From Phylloscopus collybita (taxonomy: Eukaryota > Chordata > Aves > Passeriformes > Phylloscopidae), in assembly GCA_027886175.1 (NCBI GenBank), contig JAJNNQ010000031.1, forward strand, positions 2,890,501 to 2,954,500: a stretch of DNA of 64,000 bases. The letters are read 5' to 3'. A program made the translations under genes and the position numbers. Shown in pieces: positions 46,301 to 58,544 of the stretch (positions are counted from its first letter, which is position 1; each line of letters opens with the position of its first letter). Under the pieces are notes generated by a model. It was not told where the DNA came from. It worked only from the letters and a program-made list of their open reading frames with translations, and did not search any database.

Positions 46301-46992
46301 CACGGTAGGAACGTGGTGGGGTAAAGCCTTTCATGTCTACACTGACATCAGCTGAAAGAGAGTAAAGATCTAAAATTTGCGACTCAAAGCCAACCCTTAG
46401 AAATTCAGATGCTCGGGAAAACTTCCTGAAGGAAGGACTTTTCTTTTAGGGCCATTGGAAAACAAAGGCTGAGACGCCCAGAGCATCACCCCGAGGTGAT
46501 ACATTGGTGTTAAATTTACTCATCACTTCTTTAGGTCAATTCGTACCTTGTGTTTTGCAACTTTTTTGGAGAAAACCCCAAGAGAAAATACTGAGAAAAG
46601 CTGCAGAGAGGCACAAATTCCAACCGTGCCGTGTCCTTAGAGCCTTGATACAAACCCACAGTTCGATAAAACAGTTTTAAGTGCCCACACAGACAAATAT
46701 TTTCAGTTTGACGTGTTTTGTGTGAGCCCTCTATTTCTCAATTTCAGAATCCACAGGATATTAAGTATATGAAGGGATTTAAAGGGTTTGTCAAAGCCAA
46801 GAAAACAGGTGAATTTGTGAATCCCATTATCTGTCCCTTCCTAGGTGGTTCAATGGGATAACAAATGTTTGGACCATAACGTTTCAGTGGCCCAGGTGAA
46901 TGAGCAAAGAGTGAGCAGAACAATATTTCATCTTAAGGCTTTTTTTTTTTTTTTTTTTTTTACTCTTTCCCAGAAGATGCTGTTAGCAGCCT

Positions 46993-47023
<31 letters not shown>

Positions 47024-48913
47024 TGTATTACACCAAAACTGTACAAAAATAAATTCCCTCCCCCCAAGCCAATAGGTATTGTTTTACAGCTGGGAGACGG
47101 AAAACATAGTGGTTGAAAACATTACAATATTTAAAAACCACATGGAGTTGTAAAAATTGGAATGAGTCCTCTAAATTTTCGATAAAATGGTTAATCAGTT
47201 GATCCTTAGCAACTGCTATGTACAGTACAGAGAGCTTGTAATTCACAAATGCAGGTTCAAGCAGTGTTCCCCCACGGATGGGGAGAACAGATTGAAACAC
47301 TGAAAGGAAAGGGGAAGGAGACAGAAGGAAAGAAATAATTAAATAAAAATGTCAAATTCTTCATTGGCTTTTTTTTTTTTTTTTTTAATATATTTTGTGT
47401 TTTCCCAACTCTTGTTCTCTGTCTCTTAACCCTGAAAAAAAAATTATTCTCTCACTCTCGATGGAAATAATCAGTTCAATATTTTTTTGAATACTAGTTA
47501 TTAAACTTACGTGCTACTTTTTTCATCTCTTCTAAGACATCCTCAGTATTTTGCAAAATTTAAAGCCAAAGGCTTGCTTGTAGTACAAGAAAGTGAAGAT
47601 ATATTTATTTTTTTTCCCCCCTTTTTTAATGACAGTCTAACAATAGTCCCACAACTCACCAGTGCATTCCAAAAATTTCATGCTGTCATCATAAAAATCT
47701 GACTGTAGCAGAATCTGTCTGGCACTAGACAGAGCCCTAATGACCCTAAACTCACATACGATCCCTGGTGATCAGAAGAAGAAAAATACAGTAAAAATAG
47801 AGAAATATGTAAACTGCTTAAGTGACAGAAAAATTTCCTCTGGAGAATGTCATTCATTTATTTATTTATTTTTTTTGCTGTCTTTCACAACTGTCAGAGG
47901 TACCAGGTCTCTGAACTTGTCTTTTGTGTTGCTGAACAGGAAGCACTGGAGAATTTTCCAGGCACTTGGAAAGTAAAATTAGTGATGAAGCAGGGTCGTT
48001 CCCCCATTCCTCCAGTTCCAGCAGCACATTCCCACTATTTAAACAGGAAGCCCAGCATAACTTTTACCAATGCTGGGAGTGTCGAATTTCCCTCACCACA
48101 CTCTTGTTTCCCCTTTTGTTCATTTAACGAGAAATTGTGTTACAACACAAACCAACCAACAAGGTTTTGCTTGGACATAGAAATCGTGGAATAACACAAG
48201 GATTTAAAAATGTGTCAGTGTTTTGTATGTGCTTTTTCTCCCCCCCCCTTCTTTTTTTTTTCTCATTACACAAAATAGCTTGATAGCTGATTGATTTCTC
48301 ACGTTGCTATGAATTAAGCAGGGAGGAACTGATAGGATTCTTTGAGACTTCAAAAGCATTCCAGAGAAATTATGCTGAAGAAACAAAGAATTTCATAGAG
48401 TTTGATATATTTTTTTTTACCATATTGTGTGACATTTGATGTTTTTACCTCCAGCTTTTGAAATCAGCCTGATAGTAGAGGCTTCCTTCTGTCTCTCTCC
48501 ACTGCAGAGAGATAAGACAGAAAATATGAATCATAAATGCGCTGACCCCAAAAGAAATGAGAAATATCAGTGTAGAGATGCTTTGAATAAATTACAGGCA
48601 CTTTAAAGCCATTTGGTGTTTAATTCATTGTGGTTTTTAATGTTAGCAGTTAGCAGGAGCCTTTCTGTGCTCTGCTGTGTTTAGCTCTGCCACCACGGCG
48701 TGTTTTACACATTTTCATGAGCCCGTTGATTTCCCTGTGATTGGGTCTTGCCCTGGTTTTTGGGTTGGGCTCTGAGTTCCATGAGCAGGACTTTTTATTC
48801 GGATCCTCTTCTTCTTCTCATGGGAATCCTTGAGGGAACATTTGGCTTTTATAGAGCACTTTTGAGGTGGACAAGGCCAAACTTCTTTACAAATGAAATA
48901 AATTCATCAGTAG
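46301..48913. other. Unique non-coding sequence with long homopolymers
   Basis: A T22 run at 46,940-46,961 and an A28 run at 46,993-47,020 lie 31 bases apart. Further T-runs occur at about 47,370-47,386 and 48,254. No gene recognised; small frames only. Confidence 0.55.
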
Positions 48914-49112
48914 CAGAATCCTGGAATGATTTGGTTGGGAGGGAATTTGAAACTCATCCACTTCCACCCCTTGCCTTGGTTGCTCCAGCCTGGCCTTGGA
49001 CACTTCCAGGGATCCAGGGGCAGCCACAACTGCTCTGAGAAACTTCTGCCAGGGCCTCAGTGCCCTCACAGAGAAGATTTACTTCCTAATATCCAATCTA
49101 AACTTATTCTTT
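48914..49112 (-). mobile_element. CR1: CR1 LINE 3'-end fragment, antisense
   Basis: CAGAATCCTGGAATGATTTG, then 'ccaccccttgccttggttgctcc', 'cacttccagggatccagggg' and 'aagatttacttcctaatatcc' follow the reverse-complement order of CR1 3' sequence for about 200 bp. Confidence 0.92.
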
Positions 49113-49569
49113 TTGGATTAAGATGTAATTTTCTATTACTAGAAATGTACAGAAAAGAAAAGCCCATAGGGCCAAAGATCTAAGTCACAGTGATCTTTTC
49201 AGTCATGCAAAGATCCTGCATTGGGATGGGAGAGGAAAAATCCCTCTTATCTGTAGGTTCTGCCCTTTAAGGCTTGGAAACAACAAAATTGGGGATTTTT
49301 CCTCTGTGTGAGCAGCAGCTGGACAAGTGTCTGTCAGGAAAAAGCATCATTTTAGTTGCTGATTCATCAGGAATTTTGCTATCTTAGTCTCCTATCAGAG
49401 AAGGTAAAAGTGAGCAAATTGCTGGCTCAATGCAGTCCTAAACTTTATTTCAGCCTGGAAGGTGTATTCCCAGCAAAAAGTGATTTCTTCCATAAAAATT
49501 GATAGCTCAGCATACCAGGAGCTCGGAGAATGAGAAATCCCGATATATAAATCCTAATTAAAGTTGTCA

Positions 49570-49708
49570 GAAATCCCTGGAATTGTCCAAAGCTGAGTTG
49601 GACGGGGCTTGGAGAAGCCTGGTCTAGTGGGAGGTGTCCCTACCCATGGCAGGAATGAGATGGGCTTTAAGTTCCTCTCCAACCCAAACCATGCTGGGAT
49701 TTCTGTGA
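49570..49708 (+). mobile_element. CR1: CR1 LINE 3'-end fragment
   Basis: 'aaatccctggaattgtccaaag', then GAAGCCTGGTCTAGTGGGAG, 'ggtgtccctacccatggcagg' and 'tcctctccaacccaaaccatgc'. It is in the opposite orientation to the copy 450 bases upstream. Confidence 0.9.
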
Positions 49709-50029
49709 AATGCTGCACTCCCCGTGTGCTGAGGCTCACGTCAGCATCCTTGATCCCACTCCCTCCTGCTCCAGCCGTGCACATCCTCATGTTTAGCTGG
49801 AAGTTTATAGGCCTTTGTCCCCATCCCTGTGGTATTTAATGCCTTCCAAATCTTAACAGATCAAGCTCCCCAGCATCCTGAGAGGCCTTGTCAGGAAAGC
49901 TTCATCTAAATACTTTAATCTCTCTTCTTGCAGTAGAACTTTCACTTCCCTTGCACACATCCTTTATGTTTGTTGAACTTGTATTTATGGGCCTAAGTTT
50001 TCTTAAACCCAAACAAAACAGTAATTTAT

Positions 50030-50335
50030 CTACTTTATTTCTTTCAAAATGGTGTTCTTAAAGTACATCTTGCAGATAGATTATCTGTCCCTCACAGCAA
50101 AGCCTCACAATGGGAGCCTAATAATTGCTCTTTTTCTAATTTCACTAAATGAGTTATAATTATTTTACGTCTGCTTTATGGTTACGGAATAGTCTTAACC
50201 TAAGCTCTAATTATAATATAGCTTTCAAAGGAAAGTATGGACAATAAATTGATGGACTGCCAGCTTATGTAGGAGCATCACATAAAGCAGATATACAGCT
50301 GGTGGTTTAAGGCATAGCATGTTAAAATGCAGGGG
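50030..50335. promoter_or_regulatory. Candidate conserved non-coding element
   Basis: Repeat-free AT-rich block with GCCTAATAATTGC, GAGTTATAATTATTTTACG, CTCTAATTATAATATAGC and GACAATAAATTGATGG. No open frame of note. Confidence 0.4.
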
Positions 50336-51389
50336 CACAACTTGTTCATGAATAAGTAACAGGGTGTAAATTCATTGACTGGTTGGTTTTATTTTAGTGG
50401 ATCAAACAGAGAAGGGCACAATTAATACTTGTCAAAATGCAAAGTACAGTTGAAGGTGGATGTGACTTGCACCAGTAGGCTTGGGAGAGTCACACAGAGC
50501 CTGGAAGTCAGGTTAGTCAATGCTGGAATGCTAATAATGGATAATTTAGCTGTTTTCCACTGGTTTGCCATGTCCTGGAGCATTGTGAATGTTACTGCCA
50601 CAAATTAACCTGTCTCTGTTCTTCTAAAGTTTTTCTAAAGTTCTTCTCAGCCTTCTGATGTTTACTTTTTGTGGTGGAGTTTCTCAGGCACTTTCCATGT
50701 AAACAACGATTGTTTTGCATTCTTTCTGGAGGAGGAGAGAATTGATGGACTGTTGGGTTGACCACTGTGGTTGGTGAGGACAATTTTCTTCCTCCAATCC
50801 ACAGTCCCTGTTGTAATTCTATAAATGTAAATAAACTGCTCCTTTTTTGCCTTGGACATCTCAGTGTGTGAGTGTCCTTCCTTCGTGTCGAATTGTGACA
50901 TTAACCCCTTGTGGTTTTTTTATGCCTAAAGTGATTCTTGACCAAATATCTTGTAATTCCCTTATTGCCAGAGGTGGTTGAAGGTCGAAATATTAAGAAC
51001 CAAAGTTTTTAACATCTTTGTCTGCTTTACAGAGCCTCTACCTCCCCTTGCCAAAGGGAAGTCTGGCTGCAGACACGCAGTCGTGGAGGCTCATCCTGTG
51101 CATCCCTGGAGGAGGAGTCTCCTCCCAGCAGAGCTTTCTGCAGAGCCCAGCTTCCCACACACACTCAGCTGTGTCCCCCATCCAAAAGGGGACTCATGGC
51201 TCCTTCATCTCAAAGTAAAAAAATCAGATCTATTTGAGCATTTATCAGCTTTTCACTGGGCTGTTCAGCAGAGAGAGGTTATTTGAGCCTAAATCCCTGG
51301 AAGTGACCTTCAGGGTGGCTTTGCCTTTAGTATGAGAGGATTCATTGGACAGCACTGCTTCTTGCTGGTCATCTGGGCCATCTGATGGA
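50336..51389. other. Unique non-coding sequence, no gene seen
   Basis: Unique DNA. Overlapping plus-strand frames at 50,978-51,286 and minus-strand frames at 50,592-50,901 show no recognisable domain. Confidence 0.5.
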
Positions 51390-51530
51390 GCCACCACCCC
51401 TGAAAATGTCCAAAACATGAGTTGATGGCAGATTTTTGGTTTAGTGCAAGTGCAAGGGGTGATGATCACCCAAAGGTTGGACTTGATGGTCCTGGAGGTC
51501 TTTTCCACCCTCAGTGAGTCTATGATTCCA
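51390..51530 (+). mobile_element. CR1: CR1 LINE 3'-end fragment
   Basis: 'ccaccacccctgaaaatgtcc', 'ggttggacttgatggtcctgg' and AGGTCTTTTCCACCCTCAGT, then 'gagtctatgattcc'. The final octamer-like tail is still visible. Confidence 0.9.
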
Positions 51531-52972
51531 TCTCAACACAGCCACCAGAAGGGTGCCTGACCACCCTCCAGCCCCCAAAACCAGGCACTCCAGAAATAAT
51601 TGACAATTTCCTCCCCCCACAAGAGGTGATCCCTCTCATTTAGGGTCCCTGACTGCATCTGACACCAATTCATCCCAGGCTGAGATTTGAGAAGTCGGGT
51701 GCAAACTTGGAGATGAAAAGTGCTGCTTGAATGAGCTTCAGACTAAACAAATTAGATGTGTAAAACACACCTGGCTCTTATCTCCCTCACAGCTAAACCT
51801 TAGACTATGAGAACTAAATAAAACCTACCAGCCATTTCCTGGCCACTATGGGAGATTTCCCCTGGTTTATTTTTTAAGCCTCAGTGTCTGTTTCTTAATT
51901 ACTTAAAGGTCCGTGGATTTGTTCTGTTGTATGAAATTTGATATAAATTGTTTACCAGACTTAAGGGGGCGAGGAGATTATGCACTTTCTTATTTTTAAT
52001 ATTTCTCTCTCCTATCTGCTGTGACCAGACAGAAATTTCAAGCAACAGTTCTTGTAAAACATATGGAGGCCAGCCTGGGAATTTTGCAAGGTAAGGGACT
52101 GTCCATGATGCCAGGATGTCTGGCTGCTGCTTCTGCTGAGCAGCTCTGCATCCTTTATATTTTGAAATTATTCTACTGTGACCATTTTCCATTCAGTTTA
52201 GTTTGGCAATATATCCTTGTTTCTAAAGGTGTCTACACTTATTTGACTACAGAAAACATTTACTTTTCTAAAGGGCAGCTTAACCTTTGTTTAAATTTGA
52301 GGTGAGCAAAAGGGCACTGTAATTATCTGCTGTATTATTTGTGTCACATCTGAGTTACTATGAGGGCTCAACATGCATTGCCCTTTATTAGGGAACTGCT
52401 TAACAAAACCCAATATAACCACAAGTTTTGCATCCAGCAAATATTTTTATTGAACCAAAGGCTTGTCCAAAGAAAACTTGGACTCTGAGAACATTCAAGT
52501 GGCAGAAACCTGTCCCAGGAGATGGGATAGAGATGGGTGGTTTGTAATGGCAGCTGTAGCCACTTTATTTTAAATATCTTGCAGTCAGGTAAAGGGGAAA
52601 TGTGACTTCAGTGTTTCCTGATACAGAGCTTCAGAGAGGAAAAACTCCAGCACTGGTGGAGGCTTTATGGCTAAGGTGGATTCATGGGTAGGTCCCACTG
52701 CTTTCCCATAATATTCCCAAAATATAATTTCCCCATAACTCCCTTGAGAGGTAAGGAAGGAGGAATATTCAGTTGTAAGTGATCACTAGAAGTTACACAG
52801 GATGTTTCAGTCACACTTCCAGGTAGGAGCAGTTTTTTGTCCTGCAGAAAGGCAGTTCAGGGCTGCAGGGGGGAGCTCCCCCTCTGTGGGCAGCAGGGAA
52901 GACTGAGATCACCCTTTTTGTTTTTGTTGCTCTTGATTAGTGTTTCTGGTCTTATTGCTGTTTCATAGGATC
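51531..52972. other. Unique non-coding sequence, no gene seen
   Basis: No exon or repeat family recognised. The small opposing frames at 51,899-52,305 are chance. Confidence 0.5.
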
Positions 52973-53035
52973 ACCACAGAATCCCAGAATGGTCTGGGTT
53001 GGAAGGGAGCTTCAAGCTCATCCAGCCTCTCTCCT
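52973..53035 (-). mobile_element. CR1: CR1 LINE 3'-end fragment, antisense
   Basis: ATCACCACAGAATCCCAGAA, then 'tggtctgggttggaagggag' and 'ctcatccagcc'. A short but clear CR1 tail. Confidence 0.88.
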
Positions 53036-54069
53036 TTTTTATGAGATGTTGCATTCCATAAATAAAGCTGCTGCCTCTACCTTGATGGGAAGTTTTGACC
53101 CAGTGAATTATGAATTGTTAATCTTATTTGAGGCAAAGACATCAATGCCTTTGCCACAGAAATTCTCTTTTAAGCAGAGCAGACAAACATTTAAGTACCC
53201 TTAGATTCCTGTCTGGTTAAGGACTGGAAAAGTTTCACCTGATACTGTTGTCCCCAAGGAAAAATGAGCATCAAAGAAACCTTCAGGAGCCACAACCCCA
53301 CTGGGAATTTTTATGGATTCACAGGTAATACAGGAATCAGCATTCCATAATACCTGTTACATTGTGAAAAAAAGGAGGCTCTTTCAATGGATGAAAGATA
53401 TTACCAAAGAATCACATCCCTTTTCCAGGTGGGAGCCTTGTTTGTGTCAGTAACCTGATGCTGCTCTCCTACAGAGATTCATGAGGATGCAGTTGGGATT
53501 ATTTTGGAAAAGACAGTGGAATTTGGTCAAGGCAGGCAGGTTCTTCCTTGGTTAGCTGGGAATGCACCATCTAAGCTTGGATGACAGAGGAGCTGCCCCT
53601 CCCCACAAAAATCCAGCAGGAGCCCAGCTGCTGTGGCAGCAGAGATGCTCTGAAGAGCAGAGGGCACTTAGAGATCCAGCTCTAATTTAAAGTCAAGAAA
53701 CTTTGTGTGAATCTGTTGCTTGGAAAATATCCCAGGAGCATCTTACTGTGATGGGCTGTGTGTAAATAATCAGCTCCTCCCAGGCTACTCCCAAGATAAA
53801 GCACCATGGCCAGGAAGGGTTATTGCTTCATCCCATCACTCAGCTGGTTTTATACCTCCATGGCAAAGTGGCAAATATATATGGAGCTGGAGGAGCTTGA
53901 TCCATGGCATGCTCAGAGCAGGGTTTTTGTATTTGTGTATATTTATGGTCACTCGCTAAAGGAGCAGTGACCTTTTGATAGATTAATATAAAGTACTTCA
54001 GATGCAGTGGCACAAGGAAAATGACTTTGACAGTGAATCCACTTGTTAGTGCTGGAGTTGCCATGCAAG
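53036..54069. other. Unique non-coding sequence, no gene seen
   Basis: No exon or repeat family recognised. Sequence near 53,930-54,060 is AT-rich and complex. Confidence 0.45.
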
Positions 54070-54590
54070 TGTAGGAAATAAGAGGCCTTCATCTTAAAAA
54101 TCTGCCCTAAAAATCAGCCTGGCCACCAATGTCTGATGCCTTAGGAAAGCTGACCTAAAACAGAGGCTGGACAGAGATGGAGAATTAAGTAGATATTGAT
54201 TAAAAGGTCTCCAGGACCCACCCTGGGCATTACAGGAGCCTGACCAAGGCTGCACCCAGGGTAGGTTGGGAATGGCCACACAAAATGGCTCCCCAATCAT
54301 GAGATTTTACATTTTTATCAGTTTTGGTCCATTTGCATATTGGGGTTTAATTGTCCAATTACAGCTTCAGGTTGTGAGGTCCCATCCTTCTTGTTCCTCC
54401 CTTCAGTCCACCCTTGTTTGTGCTTTTTGGGCCTGAAAATTGTCCTTGGTCCTCAGCAGGAAAAGATTTGTTTTGTCTACTTGTTCTGTAAAGAGAGCTG
54501 ACTGACACTTAATATGAAGCTCAAAACTACATCCTTGGGCAGCACAAAATCTGAAAATATGAAAGCTAAAATATGAGGCATCATGCCCAC
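54070..54590. mobile_element. Possible dispersed repeat, LTR-like
   Basis: Words such as AAGTAGATATTGATTAAAAG, 'ccaggacccaccctgggc', CACAAAATGGCTCCCCAATC and 'ccatttgcatattggggtttaattgtcc' give the impression of a songbird dispersed repeat, perhaps an LTR. I cannot define both ends or a target duplication, and my recollection of the family is weak. A repeat-library search would settle it. Confidence 0.28.
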
Positions 54591-55135
54591 CACTACCCTG
54601 AGTAAAGTCCAGCTTTATATTGAGTCAGGCCTAACTTCCCAGCACACAGAGCCTCCTTTGTCTCTCGCTCAACAAGTTCCTTTGAACAACATCCATTTGC
54701 CAACATCAAAGGGGAGGCAGGGGTGGTGGGAGACAGCCAGGACGGGATTGCGCAGACCCCTGAGGGTCAGGTGAGAGGATTGCTCCGTGGAAAGCTGATG
54801 CGAGCAAAGGGAAGCAGAGGGACATCTCCGTGACCCCAGCGCTGGCTTGGCCAAGGTGCTCCGCGGGGAAGCCGCGCCGGTGGAGCACCAGGGCTTTGTT
54901 GTTCCGCTGATAACGTGATGGGCTCAGCTGGAAACCATGCCATTTCTCCCCCTCGCTGAGGATAAAGTCAGGGCTCTGAAAACACCAAAGGCTTTGAGGA
55001 CGTTTCAGAAAGAGCTGCCAGAGACAGAAGTCTCGGATCAGGAGCCGCCTTGTAGAAATCCTGGGGAGTGTTGTTAACCCTCGGAGCGCGTTTGGGGAGG
55101 TGTCAATCTTCCAGGGATACTGCTCCTGCAGGAAA
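54591..55135. other. GC- and CpG-enriched unique sequence
   Basis: CpG-bearing words cluster at 54,850-55,100 (GCTCCGCGGGGAAGCCGCGC, CGCTGATAACGTGATGG, CTCGGAGCGCGTTTGG). It contains a 149-codon minus-strand open frame (54,706-55,155) with no recognisable domain. The CpG content alone makes long frames likelier. Confidence 0.5.
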
Positions 55136-55399
55136 TCATAATTTATTGAGGTCAAGCGGGTTAATGGGCTGGACTATGTGCTACCAATTGGTAGACATAA
55201 AATATATTTAGTCCTGTGACAAACCTAAAAGGTTTTCAATAGAGGGAGGCTCATAATAAAAAAAAAAAAAAGTGTGATGAGTCGTTCTATTATTTTTCTC
55301 TGAGAGAGCTGGTTTTTTTTCTTTCAAAGATAAAGGAAAAAGAGAGAAAGCTGAGGTTTAAAATAAAATAATAAAAAAAAAAAGCTGGGTAGCTGTTAT

Positions 55400-55780
55400 G
55401 TTGCAGATGTGCATTTTATAGTTTAACATTTTTTTGCGTGAAAAAGCAGTTGGGATTCTAAGCAGACATGATGTAGAGCAATTTAAAATTAATAGAGCAC
55501 TTCAAATTTTTAGGAGCACTTTAAGTTAGAAGTGATCTTGGTTTTGGGCAGGCTCGGTGTAGAAAGATGTAAAATTATGCAAGAGTTCCAGATATACGAG
55601 GACATATTGGCATAAAGGCAAACACTAATTCAGCAGATTAGGACAAAACGGATTATTTAAAATTCAGCAAAACAAAAATCCAAACAACCAAATTTGTCTT
55701 ACTCTGTTCTTTCACTACAGTTACTCAGCTTCCATTGTTCTGTTACTTTAAATACCCAGTGCGAGATGGAGTGAAGAATG
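55400..55780. promoter_or_regulatory. Weak candidate conserved non-coding element
   Basis: Repeat-free AT-rich sequence with CATTTTATAGTTTAACATT, CAATTTAAAATTAATAGAGC and AGGAGCACTTTAAGTTAG. Confidence 0.28.
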
Positions 55781-56162
55781 TCAGACAAGAATATTGAGAG
55801 TGAATATTACTGAAAAGTGAAGAAATTCTGCTCTGAGCAGAATTCTGGGCTGAGTGTCCCTCCCAGGGAGATGCAGATTTTGGATCAGCAGTGGAGGTAC
55901 CTGTCTGTCTTTCCTAGGTAGAAGAGCAGAAGAGACAAGCTCGTTATTGACTCTCTCAAAGGCCACAGGGGCAAGACTGGGCTAATAAATTCTCTTCTGA
56001 AGTAGGTGAATGCTCCTGCTGCCTCATGCCCTCCCCTCAGCCTCACAATACCTTTTCTGGATGCTGCACCAATCCCCCAATCTTCTTCCTCGGCACAGAT
56101 GTTTTCTGTACTGGGTCAAACTGGACTGAGCTTTTGGTTTGCTGTTGGATTTGTGGGTGTGG
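55781..56162. other. Unique non-coding sequence, no gene seen
   Basis: Mixed unique DNA with chance frames only. Confidence 0.45.
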
Positions 56163-56210
56163 GTTTTTTTTTGTTTTGTTTTGTTTTGTTTTGTTTGTTT
56201 GTTTGTTTTG
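56163..56210. repeat. (TTTTG)n low-complexity tract
   Basis: A T9 run, then TTTTG repeats turning into TTTG repeats. The Phe/Val/Cys-rich frame over it is spurious. Confidence 0.9.
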
Positions 56211-56299
56211 AAATTGTTCTTGCACCATCAGTAGCATCCATGGAAATACATGGAATGAGTGGAGATTTGAATGTTAAAAAATGTGGCGAGGTGGAGCTT

Positions 56300-56405
56300 A
56301 GGGGGCATGGGTTAGTGGAGGATTTGGCAGAGCTGTGTTAACAGTTGGATTTGATGATCTCAGAGGGTTTTTCCATACTTAATGATTGTCTGATTCTGTG
56401 ATTCC
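56300..56405 (+). mobile_element. CR1: CR1 LINE 3'-end fragment
   Basis: 'ggggcatgggttagtgg', ACAGTTGGATTTGATGATCT and 'cagagggtttttccatacttaatgattg', then 'ctgattctgtgattcc'. The order is that of the sense CR1 tail. Confidence 0.88.
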
Positions 56406-57004
56406 ATACAGCACTGCTCAGTTTGCCTGAGTGTGCTGTGGTGTATTTAATGCTCCCTGAAGCAGCTTGTGTTGTGGCAGGGGGCAGAAGGGAAATCTCT
56501 GGGGCTGGAGGACACCTGGTGGGGAGCAGGGCAGGGAATACCCCCATGGACTAAAAAAGGTCTCCCTGGCTTGATGAAGGTTCTAAAACCAGATCAAATG
56601 CTTGGTTGAAAGCACATCCACACAGCATTTGGTTAAACCGGGCCTGAATTGCCATTTGAATCAATCCCATCACCACCTTGTCTGTCCAGATCAGTTGCTT
56701 CGGTACCAACATCCGTGATGGTCCTGCCAAAACACAGGAACATCCATCACCTGTCACACATTTGGGGCTGGAGCTGTGGATCAGGTGTAAAAGTCACGGA
56801 GAGAAGCCCTCAGACAGTGGTTGCGGGCTGGGAGAGAGAAACACTGACCCTGCTCAGCCTGGTGAGAGAAAAAGGCTGGTCTGGAGGGTGGGACAGGAAA
56901 TCTCAGCTCTTTTTCATGGGAGCATCACATCAGAAGTGCCCTCTGTTTTACAAAAAGTGGGTTCTCTGTTTAATAGGGCCATTTTTTCCCCCAATCCTTT
57001 CTTT
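56406..57004. other. Unique non-coding sequence, no gene seen
   Basis: Two overlapping plus-strand frames (56,649-57,050) have no recognisable domain. Confidence 0.45.
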
Positions 57005-57420
57005 ACTAACTAACAACCCCAAAAGCATGACCCTAATTATGGTGCATTGATACAAAGCAAATTATATTATTAATATCCATACCTATAAGGATAAAGTGTT
57101 AAATGGGTTTGAAGCGGTTCTCTATCAACTGGAGCACACAGTAAACACCTGGATACACAGATTTTGGGCACTTTAAGCGTTTTATTGCATCAGGGAGATC
57201 AAGTGACTTTGACTACTGCATCCCAAATAAGTTTATTCCTGCAGAATTCCTGTGAGTGATTTAGTGTGTAACCAGATATTTCGTCACTCCCAAGAAATTA
57301 AACATAATTTATTACGTGTCTCTTCCATGCCTGGTTGGTATTGATTTGCATTCTTTGCCATTTTGACATACACTTTTTTATATTATTAAATGATGTGTTT
57401 TTGTGATAACTCCTGGATGT
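57005..57420. promoter_or_regulatory. Candidate conserved non-coding element
   Basis: Dense developmental-enhancer-like texture: CATGACCCTAATTATGGTGC, AATTATATTATTAATATCC, CACTTTAAGCGTTTTATTGC and AAACATAATTTATTACGTG. Repeat-free for more than 400 bases. Confidence 0.42.
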
Positions 57421-58014
57421 TTGTATCCCATTGGACAGCGCTTGTTGCAAACGTGATAATGAAAAATGCAATCCCTCCCTCCACACCCTGTTCCCTCTTC
57501 ATTTATTAGAGTTGCATAAATTAAAATGTTGTAGAATTCTTCAGTGTCTATACATACAGACACTCATGTCTACATCAGAGGAAAATGTTTCATACAAAAA
57601 ACAGAAAACATGTAGAATTTAATAGAGAATATATATATTTCTTTTAATCTGTCCCTTATATTTCTGTATATGTGGTGTGATTTTATGAGCTAAACTCTAG
57701 TGGATAATTTGGAAAAAAAAAAATATATATGAAATGGCAAAGAAATTTTCCCAAAGCGTTTTGCTTTATATGTGCAATATAAAGATATCATTTTGCGTGT
57801 GCACACTTTGTTTTTCTAATTTATAATAAAATGTACAAGAATATTTTCGAAGCAAATGGTTTCAAGTCAGACACTTGGGTTTATAGCTCAGGCAAAGGAA
57901 GAGAGCAGAGATTCTCTGCTCCCACAGAACTGGGAAGTGTTTTATTATCCAAAGTCACACAAAATTATGTTCTCCATCACAGACCTCGAAATGCCTGACT
58001 TTTTCCCTTTTTTC
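57421..58014. other. AT-rich unique sequence
   Basis: Includes an A11 run at about 57,712 followed by ATATATAT. No gene seen. It may continue the candidate element to its left. Confidence 0.45.
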
Positions 58015-58330
58015 CGACGCTCCAGAATGAATTGATAAAAGTTTTGTGGGAAGCCTTAAATGAAAGCCAAGGCAAACCTCAAACCAAGGTCAGCCTTCAC
58101 GCGCGACGCAGACGGCGGCCGCCAACTGGGGACGGCGGGAAACCCGAAATAAAAGAATATTTGAAAAAATGGATGATTATCGCAGGCGCCCCTTGCCTTC
58201 TGACACCAATCTCCTTACAAAAAGGCAAATCTTTTAACAGGGGTGGTTTGTAGGGCTGGTGTAATTCCTACAGGAAGAGGGGGGAGAAAAATCCGGCGGG
58301 TTTGCGCGATAACGCTCGGGCCTAGGCCCG
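58015..58330. promoter_or_regulatory. Small CpG-dense patch
   Basis: About ten CpG sites fall within roughly 60 bases at 58,098-58,150 (CACGCGCGACGCAGACGGCG and following), and another eight at 58,290-58,345. The surrounding DNA is AT-rich and CpG-poor. It is too short for a classical CpG-island promoter and no first exon is evident. A poised enhancer or short CpG island is possible. Confidence 0.4.
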
Positions 58331-58544
58331 GCCTAAGGAAAGCGGGAGTCAGGATTAACCCAGCCAGCAGCACAGGCAGTTCTGATTTACAGAAACCACA
58401 GGAGGAGTTCCTGAGCACAGCCCCAGATAACAAAAATATTATCGAGGCTGTTTACAGCGGAGCCAGGTCAGTTTATTTCTCCGAGTGCTTGGCTGTGTAT
58501 AAGAAGATGCCAGCGATAGGCCCGCAGTCAAAATAAACAAGGCA

